Of a stretch of 7,007 nt of DNA, positions 6,601 to 7,007 are shown one piece after another. The position numbers and the translations under genes were made by a program. This DNA comes from QHWT01 sp046734675 (GTDB lineage Bacteria > Acidobacteriota > Vicinamibacteria > Vicinamibacterales > 2-12-FULL-66-21): positions 1-7,007 of the forward strand of contig JBKPRU010000258.1 in the NCBI GenBank assembly GCA_046734675.1, given 5' to 3'. Position 1 is the first letter of the stretch. Each line of letters opens with the position of its first letter. A model generated the notes under the pieces. It saw nothing but the letters and a program-made list of their open reading frames with translations, was not told the DNA's origin and searched no databases.

Positions 6601-7007
6601 GCTCGACCGTCGAGCGCCTTGCCGAGTTCCATCGCGTCGAGAACACGTATCTGGCGACGTTCCAGACGCTCGGCGGTCTGGGCCTGCTGATCGGCACGCT
6701 CGGGCTCGCCGCGGTGCTGCTCCGCAACGTGCTCGAGCGGCGCCGCGAGCTCGCGCTGCTCCGCGCCGTCGGCTATGCGCCACGGCATCTCTTCGCGATC
6801 GTCGTCGCCGAACACGCGGCGCTGCTCGCGTGCGGCGTGCTGGTGGGCGCGTTGAGCGCGTCGATCGCGATTGCCCCCGCCGCGCTCGATCGCGGCGCGC
6901 GTGTGCCGATTTCCGGCGCCGCCGCCCTCCTGCTTGCCGCGGTGCTCGTGGCCGGCTTGCTCTCGTCCGTGCTCGCGACGCGCGCGGCGTTGCGAGCGCC
7001 GCTGATG
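3681..7007 (+). CDS. Very large two-module FtsX/MacB-type ABC permease (3' end cut by window)
   Basis: The frame from the ATG at 3681 is open for 1109 codons to the window edge. The last residues, ATRAALRAPLM, look like the normal cytoplasmic tail, so little is probably missing. I count about ten membrane helices: TM1 at 19-40, TM2 near 519-538, TM3 564-592, TM4 610-634, TM5 664-687, TM6 695-712, TM7 744-763, TM8 995-1014, then two more before the end. Two extracytoplasmic domains follow TM1 (about 41-512) and TM7 (about 766-985). Each half carries the cytoplasmic coupling motif, EQRAREVGLLRAVGFT (540-555) and ERRRELALLRAVGYA (1019-1033), so the protein is an internal duplication. One chain therefore supplies both halves of the channel, as in YbbP, but it is about 300 residues longer than YbbP (around 800), mainly in the first outer domain. 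The likely role is mechanical extraction or release of an envelope lipid or glycoconjugate driven by the adjacent ATPase; the substrate is unknown. Its start overlaps the ATPase stop. Confidence 0.9.
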   Translation, partial: MNARRLVLAGVRHYWRTHLAVIAGVATAVAVLAGALLVGDSVRGSLRDLVVDRLGRTDRVISSTTFFREALADELQRDPAFSSSFSAVAPMVVVRGMVTAQSTRRRASEVHVYGVDERFWRFHDRPSPDADATGAELSAALARDIGARAGDTILVRVERPSAMPVESLHARKDDLSRTVRVPVTNVLEAASLGDFSLRPQQGDVRAVFVPLRRLQQELEQPLRANVLLVSDRAGGAPPSSLDALIRQHATPEDVGLSVRVLDGPHVVAVESPAGLIDAPRTAAIEQAAQGATLKTTPVLTYLANTIRVGDREVPYSLVTATDLASIAPSLAKTSEGSPPPIVLNDWAARSLQAKTGDVVTLDYYVWEAPGVLHTRQAQFQLAAIVPLAGAAADRDLAPVYPGITNADDFSDWDPPFPIDLRRVRREDEAYWKAYRTTPKAFIAIEQGQALWRSRYGDRTSVRLAPASNEPLADVAAHYRERLDAAIDPLALGFTVRAVRAEGLEASRGATDFGEYFTYFSFFIVVSALVLASLFFKLGVEQRAREVGLLRAVGFTTARIRRLFAFEGLLLSAAGAIAGLAGAIGYGALMMYGLRTWWSGAVGTSALTLHLSWFALAAGAFGAALAAMACLWWTLRALSRVSERSLLAGSAAEDVRGGATRARGFAIASIMCGAAGLLLAFAAIAGTLDRAGAFFGAGSSLLIACLCAFAVALRRAPQHAITGTVSWRIARLGMRNTAVRPGRSVLAVAVIASAIFILIAVDAFRRDAPAATDRRSGVGGYALVVDLMVPLVDDPNTPAGREALGLEDARDVSIDPFRVRPGDEASCLNLYQPTNPRILGVPRRLMDAGRFAFDDVAGASAAERANPWLTLDRDLGGGIVPVIGDANSLTYVLHKSVGDEIVLSEGASPIRLRIVAALHDSIFQGELLMSEANFVRVFPGYGGYRVLLVDAPGARADAVAAAIEDRASDLGADARSTVERLAEFHRVENTYLATFQTLGGLGLLIGTLGLAAVLLRNVLERRRELALLRAVGYAPRHLFAIVVAEHAALLACGVLVGALSASIAIAPAALDRGARVPISGAAALLLAAVLVAGLLSSVLATRAALRAPLM

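Noticed and set aside
5196..6815. Long open frame on the minus strand (about 540 codons)
   Set aside because: It has the same low-complexity Arg-rich composition with no motif, fully antisense to the permease helices and coupling motifs.
1..7007. CRISPR, tRNA, rRNA, transposase or prophage content
   Set aside because: No regularly spaced repeats, cloverleaf, rRNA motifs or transposase or phage protein motifs were seen on either strand.

Overview
The window is GC-rich (about two-thirds G+C by eye) and coding is entirely on the + strand. Codon use is strongly GC-ending, there are long antisense shadow frames, and the intergenic repeat style (CTTNGTGNY tandem units, a CTTTAG-looped palindrome) resembles what I recall from Acidobacteriota, especially Vicinamibacteria. 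That assignment is an inference from style and protein flavour; no marker gene is present.

Layout: (1) Bases 1-45 probably hold the last 14 codons of an upstream gene. (2) Bases 46-107 are a conspicuously AT-richer leader containing four tandem 9-bp units. (3) Bases 108-1535 encode an aldehyde-dehydrogenase-fold protein that keeps the catalytic Cys (C288) but lacks the general-base Glu. It has a Gly-Pro-Gly loop there, as CoA-acylating aldehyde dehydrogenases do. (4) The 114-bp gap 1536-1649 holds a four-tract G-quadruplex motif and a compact palindromic hairpin directly in front of the next start codon. (5) Bases 1650-3014 encode a GT4-type glycosyltransferase. (6) Bases 2998-3684 encode an ABC ATPase of the LolD/MacB/YbbA class, starting at TTG and overlapping the glycosyltransferase by 17 bp. 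(7) From 3681, overlapping the ATPase stop as ATGA, a very large FtsX/MacB-type permease runs open to the window edge (1109 codons, no stop).

The glycosyltransferase, ATPase and permease overlap end to start, so they are almost certainly one translationally coupled unit. The ATPase plus two-module, 10-helix permease looks like an enlarged version of the YbbA-YbbP type: a mechanotransmission ABC machine that acts on envelope substrates rather than importing solutes. Coupling to a cytoplasmic glycosyltransferase suggests handling of a glycosylated lipid or other envelope glycoconjugate, but the substrate cannot be read from the sequence. The dehydrogenase is separated by a gap and may or may not share the transcript.

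I see no RNA gene, CRISPR array, insertion sequence, phage gene or obvious defence system. The most interesting points are the intergenic elements and the unusual permease.
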